From positions 125,465,484 to 125,529,483 of the forward strand of contig NC_092055.1 in assembly GCF_003086295.3 (NCBI RefSeq): DNA of 64,000 nucleotides, in the 5' to 3' direction. Origin of the DNA: Arachis hypogaea. Its lineage: Eukaryota; Streptophyta; Magnoliopsida; Fabales; Fabaceae. Below the pieces are notes generated by a model, which was not told where the DNA came from, made no database searches, and was given only the letters and a program-made list of their open reading frames with translations. Below are positions 20,640 to 32,200 of this stretch, in pieces. The translations under genes were made by a program, and so were the position numbers. Position 1 is the first letter of the stretch; every line of letters starts with the position of its first letter.

Positions 20640-21060
20640 CCAGAATTTTTGTGCGGGCGCTGCGAGCAGAAGATGTACCGCGACCTGTGCAGACGCACGA
20701 GGTCGCGTGCGGTCGCACAAAAGGGAAAGGGGGTTGTGTTCACACGCACAAGGGGTGCGTGTGCTACGACTAGAGGGTTGCTAAAAGAATGTGCGGGCGC
20801 ACATAGCGGTGCGGGCGCACAGCTAGTAGTTTTTTTTTGTTTTTTTTTTTTAAAATGACCATGTGTGCGTACGCACAAGTGTTTATGCGCCCGCACAGAA
20901 TGAAAATGTGGTGGGGGTGCGCGTGCATAGAGGGTGCGAGCGCTGCGAACAGAGCGTGCTACAATGTGTGTGCGTACGCACACCGCTGTGCGCTCGCACA
21001 GGTAGTGAAAAATAGGGGAAGTGTGCATACGCACGAGGCTGTGCGCACGCACAGAACTCT
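20640..21060. repeat. Internal CpG-rich palindromic motif array
   Basis: Many units such as GTGCGGGCGCAC, GTGCGTACGCAC, GTGCGCACGCAC and GCGCCCGCAC with short unrelated spacers. GC and CpG content is far above the surrounding DNA. It lies between ORF1 and ORF2 of the element. Arg/His/Ala/Thr-rich frames through it on both strands are not genes. Confidence 0.85.
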
Positions 21061-21271
21061 GTTTCTGCAATATTTTTAAAGATTTTAAGGCACCAACCAT
21101 GATATCAATCAAAGTTTTTTAGGGCCAAAATATATCATTCATCAAAAACACATGATCAAACATGAAATGTAACTAAATCAAGTCTAGGATCTAATCAAAC
21201 TACACTAATCCAAGAGGCAAAATTCAATAAACAAAAACTAAAAGGAAGAAGAGTTGAAAGGATATTACCAT

Positions 21272-21289
21272 GGTGGGGTGTCTCCCACC
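21272..21289 (-). promoter_or_regulatory. Conserved stem-loop downstream of ORF1
   Basis: On - it reads GGTGGGAGACACCCCACC followed by ATGGTA: a 6-bp GGTGGG/CCCACC stem with a 6-nt loop. It starts 50 bp after the ORF1 stop. The plus-strand element has the same stem-loop 49 bp after its ORF1 stop. The role is unknown; an RNA packaging, translation or stability signal is possible. Confidence 0.6.
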
Positions 21290-21339
21290 TAGCACTTTGG
21301 TTTTAAGTCCTCAAGTTGGACTTTAGATTGAAGCTCACA

Positions 21340-22600
21340 TCAAGGAGGCTTGTGCTTCCATCCATCCTTGAGTTACCAACCATGCTTGCTCTTCAGAAAT
21401 CCGCCGGGATCCCACACAAAGTACATCAAGCTCCTAAGGAACCTCAAGCAAGTAGTTGGGATCCAAAATTGTTGGTTGTAGAGTTGTATGCCCGGATTCC
21501 ACACTTTGGTTCCTCTATCATCCTCTTATTGAGTTTCACTTGTGCCATTGGATGAACAACCTTCCCAAGCACCTTTGAAGCACACACTTGAATGTTGGAC
21601 TCCTCCAAATTGAACCTTGCACCATTTATGCCTTGAATTTCTTTGACAACTAACACCCAATCCTTCACCATCTAACACCCCAAGAAGCACCTTAAGTTGG
21701 TGATCTATTTTCAATAGAGCATATTGGCATGGGCCTATGAAGCTCATTGAAGATATTGTTACCCATTCAACTTGTCCTTGGGTTGGAGTCACTCATGTAA
21801 ACTCTTGTATGAACGCTTCTGCTTCTTGGGTGATCACCTCTTCCTCACCACTCTTTACTAGCTCCTCCTTTTCTCTCTCAAACTCAAAAGTGGGAGGCTC
21901 CTCCAAATTATTGAGGGGGTTGACAAAGGTGGAAAAAAATCATTGATGATGCAATCCACTTCTTGATCAAACTCCCTCAATTCTCCATTTAACTCTTCCG
22001 GTTCACTAGTTCTACCTTCCTCTACTTGTGACTCAAGCTTCAATTCCACTTCTTCAAATTGAGACTCCATGTTTCCCTCCTTACTACACTCCTTCGTTGC
22101 TCCTCCACATTCCTTAAGGGGAATGTCTTGATGGCTTGAGCGTAGTGAGGCTAAGCGGTTCACCTCTTCGGCTATGGTAGCCATAAAATCCCCTTGTGTC
22201 CTTCAGAACCCTTCTTGCTCTTGAAAGAATTCTTGAAGGTCTTGTTCTTCTTAGGATAAGGGTTGGAAAACTTCATATTGAGGTGGAAAAGAAGGTTCAA
22301 AGATTGGGATAAAGATTGTATAGTTGGAAGGTGTGTCATGTGGATGAGGGTATTGAGGTGGTGCATAAGGGTGTGGTTCATATGGTTGGTAACAAGGTGT
22401 ATAGACATTTTGATTCCATGGAGGTGTATAGGGTGGTGCTTGAAGGTTTGGTGGTTGAGGGTTATGTATGGGGTATCTCTCATATCCTTGGGCTTGATAT
22501 TCATATAGGGGAGGGCTTGGGGAAGGATTTAGCTCATTGTAGGATGGGGAAGATTCCTCCTCCCTCTATCACTTCTCCCATTCCTTGATACAATCCCAAT
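21340..22600 (-). pseudogene. Degraded ORF1 of the minus-strand element
   Basis: Read on -, fragments in several frames together resemble the 655-codon ORF1 of the plus-strand element. There is a Pro/Tyr-rich N-terminal part (for example YQPYEPHPYAPPQYPHPHD), an acidic middle (MATIAEEVNRLASLR, later EELNGELREFDQEVD), and a C-terminal tail reading KSKHGW, then DGWKHKPP before the stop at 21340. The intact homologue ends KSKHWWKFQDELKHKPP. Stops and frameshifts break the frame (for example near 22590, 22255 and 22210, and between 21860 and 21530). It lacks a retroviral zinc knuckle. I do not recognise it as a standard gag. Confidence 0.6.
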
Positions 22601-22815
22601 TTGACTTCATCATATCCTACAAAACAATCTCAACCAAGCTCCAAGCAACAAGGGTAATAGCTCATAGAGAAAGTAGGAAATAAAAGTAAAAGACATAAAT
22701 AAACAAGAAAAACAAACACCTAAATATTAATAAAAACAACCAAATAACCAAAAAGTAAGATATTTACACTATGGACATATTTACAACAACCAAAAGATAG
22801 CACTCAATTGCATTC

Positions 22816-22835
22816 CCCGGCAATGGCACCAAATT
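22816..22835 (-). promoter_or_regulatory. Primer binding site of the minus-strand element
   Basis: On -, TTTGGTGCCATTGCCGGGGA follows the 5' LTR. TGG-starting PBSs of the form TGGYGCCGTTGCCGGGGA are typical of plant Athila/Tat/Ogre-lineage gypsy elements and related non-autonomous ones. Confidence 0.8.
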
Positions 22836-24492
22836 TGATAAATCAAGAACTATTATCAATCTAGAATTTCTCAAAATAGAATATGTTCGTTGCAAGTATA
22901 GTCTAGACCAACAATTGATTCCCCAAATCAAATGTTTTAGATTCAAATCAAATAATAACCGAGATCAAGAGTACTTCAACCTCGGGTTGTTCTCCCTAGG
23001 ACGCAATTGGGATGTTTCTCTTTTGGTTGTGGAGGGCAAATGGGGTTTTTGTAATCAAAGAACAAAATATTAAAATAACTAAGCAATGATCAAAATTAGG
23101 AATTAATGCAAGCAAAGGTAAATAAGATCAAAACTAGTGAAAATGCTAGAAATGCAAGAAAGAGCCTTGACTTAGGAATGAGGATCCAAGGAATCCTATC
23201 ATTGCCATAACCATAACTATAGTAATTATGATGAGTCAATCTCGTCTAGTCAACCCCAACCATCGAGGAGTAAATCAAGCAAGCATAATTGACCTTAATC
23301 CATAAGTCCTAGCTAACTTACCAAACTAGTTGATAAAAAGCTAGCGTCAATGGAAACAAGAGTCAACTAACTACCTAAGAATTACCACTAAATATCAGAC
23401 ATTATGACTCTAGTATCCTAGGAGCTCAAACCACAAGCCAAGGTGGGAAAATCTACTCAAAACTCATAATTGGCATTTTCACAAACACCTTGTGTGCATA
23501 AAAATAAAACATGGAAAATTACAAGGAAAAATAACAAACTATAACTAACTATCAACAATACCAACAATAAACATCCAAACAAACATAAAGAAAGCATGAA
23601 ACATTATATTCATCAATCAAAACTTTAAGAAACTCAAAATTGCAATTATAAACAAAGTAACTTGAATCATAAGAAAATAAAGGCAAAAGCAATGCAATTA
23701 AAGAGAAGATTAAGAGTACTTACAATAAAAGAAGCCAAAAATCCAAGGAAAAGCTTGCTATAAAATGTTACAATGGAAATGGAATTTAAACCCTAAGAGA
23801 GCAATGCTATACTACTCCTACTTCTACTCCTAATGCATTTGCTACCTAATCTACCCTAATGAAAGCTTGTTTTTTTTAATGTGTGTTGAATCCCCCTTAT
23901 ATAGCACTCCAAATTCAGCCTCAAGCCTCCAAAATTTGGGCCAAAAGCCCTCAGAAAATGCACAACATGCGTTTCATTAATGCAGCCATGTGTAAGGGAC
24001 CTGTGCGGATGCACAGGTATGTGCGTCCGCACACTTGGCTGTTTTGGCTCCTGTGCGTACGCACGGGTACTTGTGCGCACGCACGCATGGAAAATTCCTC
24101 TTGTGCATATGCACGCTGGCTTGTGCACACGCACAATTGGCTGATGCGGTCTTGTGCGTACGCACGCTTGCTTGTGCGCACGCACACCTTGCTGTGTGTG
24201 TTTTTCCTTATTTTTCTTCATGTTTTCTCCCTTGTACATGCTTTCTTCCACTTTTGGCTATCCATTCTTGCCTCTAAGGTCTGAAAACACTCAGCAAACA
24301 TGTCACAGTATCGAATGACATAAAAGTGGAATTAAAAATCACTAATCTAGGCATTAAAATGCATGTATTCACATTTAGAATCAAATTAGGGATCAAACAC
24401 AAAAGTATGCTATTTTGGTGCTTAAATGTGAGTTCATGTGCTAGAATCCATCCAATTTGAGTCAAAATATACCAACAAATATGGACTCATCA
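22836..24492 (-). repeat. 5' LTR of the minus-strand element
   Basis: 1657 bp, homologous to 15914-17545. It contains a CpG motif block at about 24000-24195 with one more unit pair than the 3' copy. Confidence 0.9.
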
Positions 24493-26176
24493 CACGCGCT
24501 CTGCCTTTCACAAATTGTGCGCACGCACACTTGTGTGCGTCCGCACACACTCTGTTTTTCCAGCACTTGTATTTTTATGATTTAAACATGGTTTTGGACC
24601 TCTAAACCTCTATTTTTGTCCTTTTAACCCTAGATCTTACTAGTAAGCTTAGTAATTAGTTGAAGCTAGGAAAAGGGTGATAACTTGAGAATGAAGTAAT
24701 AATCTTAAATGAAGAATTAGATACAAATTGTAATGATATGAGATGTATGTATGAGATCAGGCTAAGCTATGACTATGAAGAATGAATGTAAGGAAATGAT
24801 GATGATAAATGATGAGATTTGGGATGACTGCATGTGGCCAAAATGGTCGAGATGTGTATGTGGCCGAAATGGTCGAGATGGCAAGGTCTGGGTGTGATCC
24901 CGTTTGCGTATTAATTTAAAAATGTGTTCGGATGGCAAGTTGAGGACGGAAGTTTCCTCTCTTGTCGTGATGTGGATGTGGGGAAGGTGGAAAGGCATAC
25001 TCTTTCGATGTGGAAAGGCACTCTCCTTCATATTATTTCCCCCCACATTCTTCTCTGGTTGCAAGGTGAAAAGTCACACTCCTTCGATGTGGAAAGGCAC
25101 TCTCCTTCGTATATCCTCTAGGAGAAGGTGGAATTGGAAAGGCACTCTCATTCGTTTATGATCCTCCTGGAGATGCGCAACCTAGAGACCAATGTCTAGG
25201 TTAGCTACCAGATGTGTCGAGTTTTGGCAAAGTAAACGATACGTGAGCTCACGGCCAGTAGGATAGACATTCATCATATGCATATGTGTGCTTTGTTTGC
25301 TATGCCTTAATTGGGAATGCCTAATTGATAATATTTTGCTAATTGTTGTAATTGTTACTTGAACTACTTGTTTACTACCTGTGCTTACCTTGTCTGTTTG
25401 TTTTGTCTATGCAAATCATCGGAGATGGAGGTACAGAGGAAAGGTGGGCAGGTTTAGAGTTAAGGTTAAAGTTTAAGCTAGGTTTAGAATTCCCTAGAAG
25501 ACCACCTTTTTTATGACTTCTGTTTAGTAATTTAAGCTTTATAATTTGAGAGTTGGCGTTCTAGGATTGCCTCTGGCATTCCCAGGACCTTATATACTAT
25601 GTTCGTGGCACCTTTACCATACTGAAAACCTCCGGTTCTCACCCCATACTGTGTTGTTATTTTTCAGATGCAGGTCGGGAGGCTCCTCGATAGGCATCTG
25701 GACTTCTGAAGCGAAGTGGTTTCTGGGTTTCTTTTGCTGTTTAGTTTATGTATAGGTGTACTTAACTTTCTCTCCGAATAACTTGTTTATTTTGTTCCTC
25801 TTAGAGGTTTAGGGAGAGTTAGGATTTTCATTTATGTATTTTAGGTTTTTGGAATATGTATATATGTATATAAATATTCTCCGGCTAGCTTTGGTTTCAC
25901 AGGCTAAGTTAGGAGCTAGTTATGCTATATTCTTGGCAATCTATCCACTCTTTTGCTTATTCATATCTATGAATCTTTAGGTTTCTTCACACGCAAGTTA
26001 TTCCGTTTCCGGAGCGTTATTTTATTTCGCGATTTTGTTTTACCCATTTTTTCAAGGCTCCTAGTTATTATATTCTTTCTGCTATTATATGTATGTATTT
26101 TATTTTAGAAGTTGTAGCGCCGCGCCACCTCTGTTTTACATTCTAGGTGTAAAACTCTATTTGGTAGGGTGTTACA
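24493..26176. mobile_element. Right part of an older gypsy/chromovirus-like LTR
   Basis: Continues the interrupted sequence at 15545-15913 and ends ...GGTAGGGTGTTACA, like LTR ends of Tekay/Del-type chromoviruses. It holds an imperfect tandem repeat at about 24985-25155 (GTGGAAAGGCACTCTCCTTC and variants). It also holds a segment (GTAAACGATACGTGAGCTCA, then CGGCC) aligned with one in the LTRs at 46.1 and 49.9 kb (GTAAACGGGCACATGAGCTC). It is probably a solo LTR or remnant. I see no internal region. Confidence 0.6.
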
Positions 26177-26512
26177 ACATGGACAGAGACAATGTGTCCA
26201 GAGACACTGAATTAATGTGTTTTCTGTCCATCCTGACAAGAAAGACACGGAGACACTAACAAGAGACACAACTTATTTTTTATTTTTTCTTTCATTATTC
26301 TTATTAATTTTTTATAATTATATTTTTTATTATTATATTTTTCGTCTCAAATTTTTTGAATAAAAAATGAGAATAAATCAGATTTTCATAATTTGTTTTA
26401 GTTTATCACTAAATAGAATACAAGAACACAAAATTTTGTGTTTCTGTCCTTTATGTCTTGTTCTCAGTGTCTTGTCTTATCCTGTTCTCTAAAACAAACG
26501 CAACCTAGAAGA
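26177..26512. mobile_element. Possible MITE or MITE remnant
   Basis: The left part is rich in ACA(C/G)AGAC units (GACACGGAGACACTAACAAG). The right part is rich in their complements (GTGTTTCTGTCC, CAGTGTCTTGTC) and ends AAAACAAACGCAACCTAG. The ends are only loosely complementary. It is assigned on this pattern alone. Confidence 0.4.
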
Positions 26513-27157
26513 CTATCACGGGATTGAACTGGTTCTAAAAATAAAATGATGTTGTTGGATTTTTCTTTTCTTAATTGATTTGAATATTACACCCTAATAT
26601 ATTTTTGATATACAAATTGTTCATTCCATTGTTAAAAATTTTGAAAATGAAAGGATAATTTACATCATTATAAAATTTATCTTTTTATATTTAATAATAG
26701 AGTTCAGGTTATACAAATTTTTTAAACTAAATGCTTGGAGCTTAAAGCAAGAATAATTTTGCTGAGGGTAATATATGTTTAAAGAAAATATAGGATCTTA
26801 GTATTTTTTTTTATTTTTAATAGTCTATCTACTATTGTAAAATTACGTAAATCAAATTATTATAAAAAAATATTTATGTTTTCTAAAAATTAATTATTAT
26901 GTATTATATATATTTATATATATTAGTTAATAATTTTTCATTATTTAAGTTAATTGAATACTAATTATATGCCTTACAATTTTAATTAACATATATGATA
27001 TATTTAATATTTTTCATTATTTTTGTGTCATGCATGTGCAACACTCGAGTCGATACACTAGTATAATACATAATAGAGTTAAAATTCAACTAACAAAAAT
27101 AATTAATAATAATTAAAATATTTCTATCATTACCATTAATAGAACTCACTCATCATG
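26513..27157. other. AT-rich intergenic DNA
   Basis: No gene or recognisable repeat. Confidence 0.5.
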
Positions 27158-28825
27158 TTTAGTATTATTTTTCTTCGATACAAAATATCATTTGAGAGTT
27201 CATACCAACAGCGATCTTAAATATGTTTTTGTCTTATGGTATTATCAGTAAGATAATTTTATATGTTCATCCAATTATGTATTTCTATATTAACAAAATA
27301 TAAATACATTTTATATTGATCATATGAATAGTCACTCAAAAGAACGAATGTGATTTAGTAAATACCATTATATATATCCGTGCAATGTATAAAAAATATT
27401 TATTTCTTTGTATTTATATTTAAAATATGCTTCTAAGAAAAAAATTTATGAATATATTTAACTTATTTAGCATATTTTCTATTTATGTGATTATACATGA
27501 GCTAATTCTCAATTTAACTCCTGAAATTTGAGGTCGGATTCAAATTGATTCCTAAAATCACAATTAACTCAAATTGGATTCCAAAATTTACAATAGTAAC
27601 TCATGTTAGCCCCTGAACTGATTTCCGTGAACAGCGTATTGATTTTACACGTTAACTTACTAAGATTTAGACTCCTCACTTAGATTTCATGTGATTGAGG
27701 CCTATTAAACCTCTTAAAAACTTGATTGACTCTCCAACATCTTCACGAAAACGTCAATAACAAATTCAATTTGAAAATTTTGTGGCTCTAGGAGCAACAA
27801 TCAAGCTTTTGAAACTCTAATAAGTCTTTGATCACATAGAACCTGGACGAAAAAGTCAAATCGTAATAAGTTAGTATACCAAATCAACACGCCGTTCACA
27901 AAAATCAGCTTAGAGAGTCATGTGAGTTACTATTATAAATTTCGAGATCCAATTCGAGTTAATTGTAACTTTAGAGGTCAATTTGAATCTGACCTCAAAT
28001 TTTAGAGGCCAAATTAAATATTAACTCGATTATATATATATTTGATTAATTATTTTGCAAAATTATCACAGAATGTGAATTTCAACTTAGGTCCACCCTT
28101 ATAACACATTAAGACAATAAAAATATTTTTACTATTTTAATTCCCCACAACTGGTCAAGTTCTAGCACAATAAAAATACTGCTATGTTATGTTATGCTCT
28201 TGACAAAGATGGAAAAAATGAGGCCAGATCTGATCCTTTAAAAATTGTAACTCCAACATTGCTACTACTCAATATGTTTAGTATTATTTTTCATCAATAC
28301 AAAATACCATTTAAAAGTTCATACCAACAGTAATTTTAAATATGTTCTAGTCTTATGGTATTATCAATAAGATAATTTTATATGTTTATCTAATTATATA
28401 ATCTTATATTATCAAAATATAAATATATTTTATATTAATTACGTAAATAGTCACTTAATAGAACGAATATAATTTAATAAATATTAGTATATGTATTCGT
28501 GTGATGTACCAAAAATATTTATTTTTTTGTATTTATATTTAAAATATGCTTCTAAACAATTTTTTTTATAAATATATTTAACTTATTTATATATTTTCTA
28601 TTTATGTGATTATACATATATTTGATGAATTGTTTTGAAAAATTCTCACAAAATGTGGATTTCAATTTAGATTCACAACTATTTCAATTCACCGCAACTC
28701 GTCGAGTTCTACCACAATAAAAATACCATCCTACTGTATTATGCTCTTGACAAAGATGGAAAAAAATGAAGCCAGATCTGATCCTTTAAAAATTGTAACT
28801 CAACATTGCCACTACTCAATATGTT
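27158..28825. repeat. Tandem duplication of an about 555-bp unit
   Basis: Unit 1 is 27158-27498 plus 28028-28270. Unit 2 is 28271-28825. Landmarks in both are ATGTTTAGTATTATTTTTC, AAAATATGCTTCTAA, GTGATTATACAT, CTCTTGACAAAGATGG and GCCAGATCTGATCCTTTAA. The copies differ by many substitutions, so the duplication is old. Unit 1 is split by a 529-bp MITE. Confidence 0.85.
27499..28027. mobile_element. Mutator-type MITE (529 bp) with empty-site control
   Basis: The left end GAGCTAATTCTCAATTTAAC and the reverse complement of the right end (GAGTTAATATTTAATTTGGC) form TIRs that continue through AATTTGAGGTCGGATTCAAA / AATTTGAGGTCAGATTCAAA for about 80 bp. The flanks are GATTATACAT and GATTATATAT, a duplication of about 9-10 bp. 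Unit 2 of the surrounding tandem duplication has only one GATTATACAT at this place. That is an unoccupied site and confirms the insertion. Confidence 0.88.
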
Positions 28826-29296
28826 TCGTTTAATTTATACGAATTATAAGCATGTCGTGGGAATTAAATTAAATAAATGCAGAACGATTGATATGCTTTA
28901 CTGAGTTTATTGTATGAGTCCTCTCATCAGTCTTCAGCTTTATACAAAAGCCAACCAAGAGAATATTTTTATAAAGTTATAAACCCTTATGCTTACCAAA
29001 ATCTCAGCCTAAGGGTTTAACAAAAATATGTTTGGTACATTAAACAATTATATTTCTATATTTCAAAAATAAATAAATAAGATTGGCCTAAACATTATAC
29101 AAAAACAAAATTCACTAGTCCAATGACTAATCTACACTTGGCGATCCCTAAAAGAATCTTCCAAAGCTTGTGTTGGAATTGCAAACCCTTGATAGAAAAA
29201 ATGTTTGAACACTGCTAGTACTTACTGGCAGATATTGATGTAATTAATCATAAGTACTCTGTGCTCCTTGCTATGTATATTATTAAGGTCAAAAAT
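28826..29296. other. 3' flank of the topoisomerase gene
   Basis: AT-rich. The part next to 29297 presumably contains the 3' UTR of the minus-strand topoisomerase gene. Nothing else was seen. Confidence 0.5.
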
Positions 29297-32200
29297 TTAG
29301 AAAGCTTCAAGTGCTTCAATTTCGTCAACTCTTTTAGGTTTACCTTTAGGTCTACCACATTTTCTAACATCTTTGCCTGATAAGAGCTCAAGAGCTTTTT
29401 CAAAGGTGACTTCACTTGGCTTCATATTCTGAATATCAATTAGAAAAAGGAAGGAAAATGAGAATAGAAAAAAAAAAGTAAAAAAAAAAAAAAAAAAAAC
29501 ACTCAAATTAAAGAACATCATAGGTAAGATGACAATATGCAGATCTTGCAAATGAGAAATTAATGGTAAAGGATAGTACCAACTTCACTACAAGTTAAAA
29601 ACAGAGGACCACCATTAATTTATATATTGATCATTTTGGGGAAAAAAATATATTAAAAACAACTTATAGAAAGGAACACATCTTACATGATACTTCAACA
29701 GGAAATAGTTTCTAGTCTGTCAAGTCCTAAAGGATGCTAACTGATTTAAGTTTTAAATTCTCCTTCAATTGTTGCAAAGAGCCGAAGACGGAAATGAAAC
29801 AAAACCTACCGAAAAAGAAAAAAAGAGAGAAGAGGCTGAAAGTATAATCATACCTTAGGAACAGAAGCAATTGTGTGTCGATGTCTAACGGCAAACCCAA
29901 CCCTTGCGAGCTTTAGTATTACAGGCAGTCCGTCCTTGGGATGGTTGCCCTAACCAGAAGTGAACATTAATTACTTGAGAGATTAAGCACATCCAGATAC
30001 ATGGAAAGCGATAAGATTTGTGAATTTAATGTGCTGTGTGAAAATCCAAGTCAATTTTTATACTAGTGGGAGAAAAAATGTATGTTCAATGTGTCAAAAG
30101 TATATGTCAGAATAATTGAATAAACATAGACTATGTTTCTGAAATAAAAAAAAAAAAAAACATAAAGAGAAAGTCTAGGAGGCCAGCACTTTTATTAAAA
30201 TTTGGCCAGCACTTACCCATAAAAAAAAAAGTGAGTAATCCCACACCATTAGATGTAATCTCACACCATTAAAAACACTGATGATGGGCAAATCAGAAAA
30301 TCTGCTGGCCCCTAGTACTCCTCAAACCATAAATTCGACATGCAAGAGCAATAAAAATAGGAGAGCCCAAATTGAACCGAGAAGCTTACCAATGTCAATG
30401 GATACTGTAGCAACTCAAGTGCATCTTCAAGGGTGATGGATTTCACATCTTTGATCTGAAACAACCCAAAATCTGTAAATATCTTCCTCTTAAATTTATG
30501 CATGCAAAGAAAATTAATTTAACAGCCGCATTCAAAATGTGAAAGGGAAAAACATAAAGCCAGATTTTTTTTTCTGTACTTATCATCATTATAATTCTAT
30601 GATTCTATTGCACTTATACTGCCTTATTATCTTCTCCATAGTTTACCATCAACATCATATCTCAATGATCATATCAATTCCAACCCTAAAACCTTAACAC
30701 CATACCTCCTACACTTCCCCGCTATAACCAGAAGAAGTATTTCAAAACATTTTAACTAACATTATTTTCTTAAACCAGCTGCATATAGTCACCACAATTC
30801 TCAGAAATTTCATCCTTGATCAAGTCAAGTAACATATGAACTTTTCACATTGTCATTAGAACATTACATATTACATACTCTCTCAGCTTCCAACTAAGAT
30901 TGCAAGAAATATAGTAAGCAGAGAAGTCTTTTAGTCACATATAAGCAATTAAAAAACTTAATACAACATCCAGAAAAATAAATATACGTTTTTAAAAAAA
31001 TGCTCAAAGAGTTGAAATGTAAACAGGGCATACATGAGAGACGGATGCTCTTTTAGGTATGTACCCCTTCCTGTCTTCCCCAAGCTGAACATAAAATCCG
31101 TAAGGACCACTTTTCAAGAGAACCTAAGGGAAAGTAGACCCAATAATACACAACCGTTAGCATTCAGAACAAAAATTGAATCGTCCCATAGAACATTGAC
31201 TCAAGATCGGATCTTAAGCATACCTTTTCATTTGAAACACTATTAACACCCAGGACTTTTGGTTCTTCTATACGAGTGTTTAAATGAGGTGTATCTTCCT
31301 CCTCCTCCTCTGCACCATATAGTGTTTTGGCAATGTACCTGTTTTCAAAGCACATAAAAAAAGTACCTGTTTTCAGCAATTGCAATAACCACTCATGATT
31401 TCTTCAAATTTCGAGGAACATAATATTACAAAAGGCAAATCCAATTTTGTATGGATAAAACAATACTAACATTCTCACAATCTGGTTTAGAAACCATGAG
31501 CTCAGTGAGAAACAAGGGGTTTATTTGGTTTGTGAAACATTTTTTGTTCATTTTCAATGTTTTTTACTTTTAGAATTTTGTAAAAGAAAAATTTGAAAAT
31601 ACATAATGAAAACAAATAACTGGATTTTATTGTGTTCTCTACGAAATCCCAAAACCAAAATCAATGAAAATGAAAACAGAAAATGTTTTCTCCAGCCAAA
31701 TAGGCCCTAGACTACTGTATATAAAATTAAAATTGTATCCAAAAATCATACAGATTTGTTGGAGGTATACCCAAATGTATACTTTATTTGAATAACCCAA
31801 AAATATTAATAGAAACAACATTGAGATAATGGGCAATCAAAATAGAAGCTCAACTGAACACAGGTAAAAGTTCAAATGTCTGCTCCAATATTAAAGATAA
31901 CCAAATAAATAGTACTAGTAGTAGTAATAATAAAAAATATTTTTAACTTTTCCAAGTTGAAGGGTAGGGTCATTTCCATATCGAAGGGTGTCAGGCAGTC
32001 ATTAAGTAGAAAACCTTCAGCCATTTATTTATTTGGGTGCCACAAGCATTTGCTTCATGATTTATTTTAAATATATAACAAGAATCAAAAAGGAATGAAA
32101 CCATATAATATGCTCACATTGAGAAAAACATACTATTATTACTCATCATTCCTTCAAATCTATAAAGTAGCATAAAATGTGTATGATACTAAATATGTAG

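Larger units (their letters stand above)
15914..24492 (-). mobile_element. Non-autonomous LTR retrotransposon, 8.6 kb, minus strand
   Basis: Two LTRs (22836-24492 is 5', 15914-17545 is 3') have TGATGAGT... starts and ...TATCA ends when read on -. They are about 96% identical in the 300 bp I compared, so the element is clearly older than the Copia element. The flanks are CACGT (15909-15913) and CACGC (24493-24497), a 5-bp target duplication with one change. The 5.3-kb interior has a PBS, a degraded proline-rich ORF1, a stem-loop, a CpG array, a pyrimidine tract, a small ORF2 and a polypurine tract. I found no protease, reverse transcriptase or integrase. It therefore probably depends on an autonomous gypsy partner. 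It is structurally related to the element at 55734-64000. Confidence 0.9.

Noticed and set aside
26513..27157. Possible Helitron 3' end near CACTAGTATAAT (about 27055)
   Set aside because: There is no matching 5' TC end or convincing 3' hairpin plus CTRR.
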